DNA from: Alphaproteobacteria bacterium
Lineage (GTDB): Bacteria; Pseudomonadota; Alphaproteobacteria; CACIAM-22H2
Length of the DNA: 9,528 bases
Reading direction: 5' to 3'
Assembly (NCBI GenBank): GCA_016869415.1
Contig: VGEI01000113.1
Coordinates: 1 to 9,528, forward strand
Shown here piece after piece: positions 6,374 to 9,528 of the stretch (within the stretch, counting starts at the first letter, position 1; every line of letters starts with the position of its first letter). The position numbers were made by a program, and so were the translations under genes. Below the pieces are notes generated by a model that had not been told where the DNA came from, did no database searches, and saw only the letters and a list, made by a program, of their open reading frames with translations.

Positions 6374-7795
6374 CTATTCCGCGGCCCGCGCCGCGGCGAC
6401 GACTCCCGGCAGATCGAGACGGAACACAGTGCCGCTGGCTGAGGTCGCGGCCAGGGTGAGCTCGCCACCATGGCCGCGTGCGAGGTCGCGGGCGATGGCC
6501 AAGCCGAGGCCGGTGCCGCCAGCGCGCGCCGAACCGGTGAAGGGCATGAACAGCTTGTCGCGCGCCTTGGCCGGCAGGCCGGGGCCGTCGTCGGCGACCT
6601 CGATCGTAACTCCGCCGCCCCCAGTCGCAGCGGCCGTGACCCGGATCGTCTTCGCCCCGGCCTCGGCGGCGTTACGGCCGAGATTGACCAGTACACGGAA
6701 GAGCTGATCGCGATCGGCAACGACGTCGAGCGGCGGCACGGCGGCGTCCCAGCGCGCCCGCTCCGCGGTGAGCAGGCCGACGACGCGGCCTACCTCCTCG
6801 ACTAGGTCGGCGAGAGCGAAGCGCGAGCGCTGGGGAGGCGGCAGATCCTCACGCGCGTAGTCGAGCGTCTGACTGCACAGCGCGATGGCGCGGTCGATCG
6901 AGGCGATCACCGCCGGGGCGAGGCGCCTGACCTCAGGATCGGCGGAATGCGACAGGCGGTCGGAAACAAGCTGGGCCGTCGACAGGATGCCGCGCAGATC
7001 GTGACTGATCTTGGCCACGGCGACGCCGAGTGCTACCAGCCGCTCCTTCTGGCGTAAGGAGGCGCGCAGTGCCTTCTCCATGTCGGCGAGCCCGTTCTGG
7101 GCGATGCCGATCTCGTCGCTGCGTGCACTGGGCACGATGACGCTCGCCGCATCCTCGGGCGCGTCGCGGAAGGCCAGCATGTTGGCGGTCAGTCGGCGCA
7201 ACGGCCGCACGAACATCCACTGCAGCGAGAGGTAGACGAGGCAGGCGGTGATCAAGGAGATGACCAGCGACAGCGCCAGGATGCGCTCGGAGAATTCGAT
7301 CATGCCCTGGCGCAAGCGCGCCTCGTCGACCAGCACCTCCACCACCACGCCGTCGCGGCGCGGTGAGTCTCCTACGACATGAAGCGTGCGCGTACCCGGC
7401 CCGAAAAGAGTCATGTAGGCCTCGCGGACCGGGCCGACCATGTCCATCATGCCGCTGCCGCGCAAGTCGAAGCGGGCATCGGCGCGCGGCGGCATGTCTC
7501 CGGCAAGCACGCGGCGCACGTCGCCGGGCTTTTGAATGACGATGGCGTAGGCTTCGGCATGGGCCAGCAGCTCGGCCTTCAGTGCGTCGCTCACCATGTA
7601 GTCGGGCGTGGCGTCGAGGGCGAGCGACACCAGACGCGCGGCGGCGATGCGGCCCTGCAGCCAGTCGGTGCGGAACTTGGCGATCGACGGCGTATAGATC
7701 AGGAACTCGGCCAGCATGACGAAGGCAATGGTCAGGCCGAGCAGCCGGACCGACAGGCCGGTCAGGAGCCCCGGCAGTTGGCGCGCCCGTGTCAT
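6374..7795 (-). CDS. Membrane-bound sensor histidine kinase with HAMP linker
   Basis: This 473-residue protein is an inner-membrane sensor kinase. Residues 11-33 and 172-196 are membrane segments flanking a periplasmic region (34-171) with no sensor domain that I recognise. A HAMP-like linker follows (VRPLRRLTANMLAF onward), then the H-box KISHDLRG with phospho-acceptor His265. The ATPase domain has the N-box (LVNLGRNAAEAG, Asn371 and Asn375), the G1 box DDGPG (402-406), an F-box LFMPF and the G2 box GGTGLGL (426-432). The start is ATG 7795, which overlaps the stop of the upstream flavoenzyme as ATGA; the frame stays open further upstream, but the membrane domain begins here. No response regulator lies alongside it in the window, so its partner is unknown. 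It ends against the cupin gene. Confidence 0.93.
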   Translation of the reverse strand: MTRARQLPGLLTGLSVRLLGLTIAFVMLAEFLIYTPSIAKFRTDWLQGRIAAARLVSLALDATPDYMVSDALKAELLAHAEAYAIVIQKPGDVRRVLAGDMPPRADARFDLRGSGMMDMVGPVREAYMTLFGPGTRTLHVVGDSPRRDGVVVEVLVDEARLRQGMIEFSERILALSLVISLITACLVYLSLQWMFVRPLRRLTANMLAFRDAPEDAASVIVPSARSDEIGIAQNGLADMEKALRASLRQKERLVALGVAVAKISHDLRGILSTAQLVSDRLSHSADPEVRRLAPAVIASIDRAIALCSQTLDYAREDLPPPQRSRFALADLVEEVGRVVGLLTAERARWDAAVPPLDVVADRDQLFRVLVNLGRNAAEAGAKTIRVTAAATGGGGVTIEVADDGPGLPAKARDKLFMPFTGSARAGGTGLGLAIARDLARGHGGELTLAATSASGTVFRLDLPGVVAAARAAE

Positions 7796-9210
7796 CCGAG
7801 CCGTGCCAGGAAACGCACCAAGCGGCGCGTCTTGGGAGAAAATAAACTTTGGGTGAAGAAACTGCCGGCCGCGCGTTTCGAGACTTCGCTCAGGGTCGGA
7901 TAGGGCGCGATGACGCCCGCCATGTCGCGCAGGGTGAGCTTCTTGCTGATAGCCAGACACCAGGGCAGCAGCAGCTCGCCAGCATGCGGACCGGCGATGC
8001 CCGCTCCATGGATGCGGCCGCGGCTATCAGCCACCACCTTGATCAGCCCCTCCGTCTTCCTCTCGGCCTGGGCCCGGTCGTTCTCATGGAACGGCCAACG
8101 TGCCAGCCGCAGCCCATCACCTAGCACCTTGCGGGCCTCGGCTTCAGTCAGGCCGACATTGGCCAGTTCCGGTTCGGTATACGTCACCCAGGGGACGGCG
8201 GATGAATCGACGCGCGTCCACGGCAGACGGAACAGCGCGTGGCGGATGACGATGCCGGCATGGTAGCCGGCCATGTGGGTGAACTGGTAGCCGCCGATAC
8301 AGTCGCCGATGGCGTAGACCTTACGGTTGGTCGTGCGCAGCTTGGCATCCACCGCGATGCCCTTCGGCGTGTAGGCGATACCGGCTGCTTCGAGGTTCAG
8401 CCCGTCGACCGTCGGCTTGCGGCCCGCCGCGACCAGGAGATGCGAGCCGGCCACGCGTTCGCCGTTCTCCAGCACGCAGGCAGCACCGCCGCTATGCTCG
8501 ATCCGCACGATCTTGACGCCTTCGCGGATATCGATGCCATCGTGGCGTAGCGCCGTGCGCACGATATCCGCCAGCTCCGGGTCGTCCTTGGGGAGCAGCA
8601 CCGCCGCTTCGAGAATCGTCACTCGCGCACCCAGGCGGCGATGGGCCTGGGCCAGCTCGCAACCTATGGGGCCGCCGCCGATGACGATCAGATGCTCTGG
8701 CCGGGTGTCGAGATCGAACACCGTCTCGTTGGTCAGATACGGACCGTCGAGCAAGCCGGCGATCGGCGGCACGGCAGCCGAGGATCCGGTGGCGATGACG
8801 AAGCGGCGCGCCCGCACGCGGATGCCGCCAGCCGCGATCTCGTCGGGGCCGCTGAAGCGTGCCGCCGCCTGGATCACCCGCACGCCAAGGCCGGTGAAGC
8901 GCTCCACCGAATCGTTGGGCGCGATCGCCGCGATGACGCTGCGTACATGCGCGCGCAGTTTCGCGTAATCGACTTGTGGCTCGCCCGCCGCGACGCCGAA
9001 ACGCGTTGCCTCGCGGATGGCCACCGCGGCGCGCGAGGCGGCAATCGTCGCCTTGGACGGCACACAGCCGTAGTTGAGGCAGTCGCCGCCCATCTTCGCC
9101 CGCTCGACCAGAACGACCTTCTGGCCGAGCTGCGAGGCCCCCGCCGCGACCGAGAGCCCGCCCGAGCCGCCACCGACAATGCAGAGGTCAACATCGAGAG
9201 ACTCAGCCAT
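7792..9210 (-). CDS. FAD/NAD-dependent disulfide oxidoreductase (dihydrolipoamide dehydrogenase/mercuric reductase class)
   Basis: This 472-residue flavoprotein belongs to the class I pyridine nucleotide-disulfide oxidoreductases. The FAD-binding motif GGGSGG (13-18) comes first, then the redox-active pair CLNYGC (Cys44, Cys49), GGDC context, the NAD-binding motif GGGPIG (178-183), Glu201 at the end of the next strand (which suggests NADH over NADPH), AAGRKPT (261-267) and the second FAD motif YAIGDC (299-304). The C-terminal dimerisation domain has APYPTLSE (435-442): the usual catalytic histidine of HPTLSE is Tyr437, while Glu442 is retained. That argues against ordinary lipoamide dehydrogenase. 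A basic tail (KTRRLVRFLARLG) could touch the membrane. The ATG overlaps the TVP38 gene's stop by eight bases, and the stop overlaps the kinase start. The physiological substrate is unknown. Confidence 0.9.
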   Translation of the reverse strand: MAESLDVDLCIVGGGSGGLSVAAGASQLGQKVVLVERAKMGGDCLNYGCVPSKATIAASRAAVAIREATRFGVAAGEPQVDYAKLRAHVRSVIAAIAPNDSVERFTGLGVRVIQAAARFSGPDEIAAGGIRVRARRFVIATGSSAAVPPIAGLLDGPYLTNETVFDLDTRPEHLIVIGGGPIGCELAQAHRRLGARVTILEAAVLLPKDDPELADIVRTALRHDGIDIREGVKIVRIEHSGGAACVLENGERVAGSHLLVAAGRKPTVDGLNLEAAGIAYTPKGIAVDAKLRTTNRKVYAIGDCIGGYQFTHMAGYHAGIVIRHALFRLPWTRVDSSAVPWVTYTEPELANVGLTEAEARKVLGDGLRLARWPFHENDRAQAERKTEGLIKVVADSRGRIHGAGIAGPHAGELLLPWCLAISKKLTLRDMAGVIAPYPTLSEVSKRAAGSFFTQSLFSPKTRRLVRFLARLG

Positions 9211-9528
9211 CGGCCCGGCCTTTCCAGTAGCGGTAACCGACGGGGATCAGCGCCAGCAGCGCCAGGCCCATCAAGGGCAGGAGAATCTCCGGCTTGGCCA
9301 GCAGGCCGAGATCCGGCGTCTGCCCAGCATCGAACACGGCGCCGAGCCCATTGCCCACACTGGCGAAGACAAAAGTGCCGGGAATGATGCCGATGAAGGT
9401 GGCCAGCACGTAGATGCGCGTCGGCACGCCGGCAAAGGCCGGCACGATGTTCACCAGGAAGAAGGGAAAGAGGGGCACCAGCCTGAGCACCAAGAGGTAG
9501 CTGAAGGCATCGCGGCGAAATCCTTCCT
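9203..9528 (-). CDS. TVP38/TMEM64-family membrane protein, 5' end outside the window
   Basis: The visible 107 residues are the C-terminal part of a VTT-domain (TVP38/TMEM64, formerly SNARE-associated) membrane protein of the DedA superfamily. The frame is open to the window edge. Characteristic stretches are SYLLVLRLVPLFPFFLVN, FAGVPTR, the FIGIIPGTFVF block and a closing hydrophobic segment (ILLPLMGLALLALIPVGY) followed by the charged tail YWKGRADG. I read through the internal TTG at 9493 because the family's FRRDAFSYLL segment precedes it. Members are thought to act in lipid scrambling or membrane homeostasis, but the specific bacterial role is unsettled. The stop overlaps the start of the flavoenzyme gene by eight bases, so the two are probably co-translated, and proteins of this family are often linked to or fused with such reductases. 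Confidence 0.88.
   Translation of the reverse strand, partial: EGFRRDAFSYLLVLRLVPLFPFFLVNIVPAFAGVPTRIYVLATFIGIIPGTFVFASVGNGLGAVFDAGQTPDLGLLAKPEILLPLMGLALLALIPVGYRYWKGRADG

Noticed and set aside
7796..7960. N-terminal extension of the histidine kinase from 7960
   Set aside because: It lies within the reductase gene's 3' end in another frame. The ATGA overlap at 7795 and the adjacent membrane segment support the shorter start.
1..9528. tRNA, rRNA, CRISPR array, insertion sequence or phage genes
   Set aside because: Reading both strands showed no tRNA cloverleaf, repeated spacer pattern, transposase or phage motif. Nearly all of the window is explained by the genes listed.

Overview
GC-rich window with densely packed short-spaced genes and family signatures (HicAB, GGT, LysE exporter, RlmI, Tam, DHCW-type cupin, TVP38/TMEM64) that fit a Pseudomonadota (proteobacterial) chromosome. 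I cannot settle the class: most families suit Alpha- or Betaproteobacteria, and the kinase H-box style leans to Alphaproteobacteria. No RNA gene, insertion sequence, phage gene or CRISPR array was seen.

Layout. (1) 51-465: a HicB-type antitoxin followed by a HicA-type toxin gene that carries an in-frame TGA, so this looks like a decayed toxin-antitoxin pair. (2) 466-715: non-coding, holding a perfect 11-bp inverted repeat with a GAAA loop, probably a dispersed repeat, and a weak promoter candidate. (3) 716-4377, plus strand: gamma-glutamyltransferase precursor, a LysE/RhtB-type exporter, and an RlmI-like 23S rRNA cytosine-5 methyltransferase whose ATG overlaps the exporter's stop (ATGA). (4) 4374-6005, minus strand: an exported DUF547 protein and, upstream of it, a trans-aconitate methyltransferase gene interrupted by one in-frame amber codon. 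(5) 6041-6373, plus strand: a small cupin, divergent from tam, with a palindromic -10-like element between them. (6) 6374-9528, minus strand: an apparent operon of a TVP38/TMEM64 membrane protein (5' end outside the window), an FAD/NAD-dependent disulfide oxidoreductase of the dihydrolipoamide dehydrogenase/mercuric reductase class, and a membrane-bound histidine kinase. All three genes overlap their neighbours by 4 to 8 bases.

How they work together. Most of the window is ordinary housekeeping and accessory content. The most suggestive unit is the last one: a membrane protein, a flavoprotein whose usual catalytic histidine is tyrosine, and a sensor kinase with no response regulator beside it, all translationally coupled. 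That arrangement suggests a membrane-associated redox function linked to signalling, but this is inference from gene order. Two separate genes (hicA and tam) are each broken by a single in-frame stop, which points either to recent gene decay or to sequence errors. Nothing here is proof of a wholly new system.
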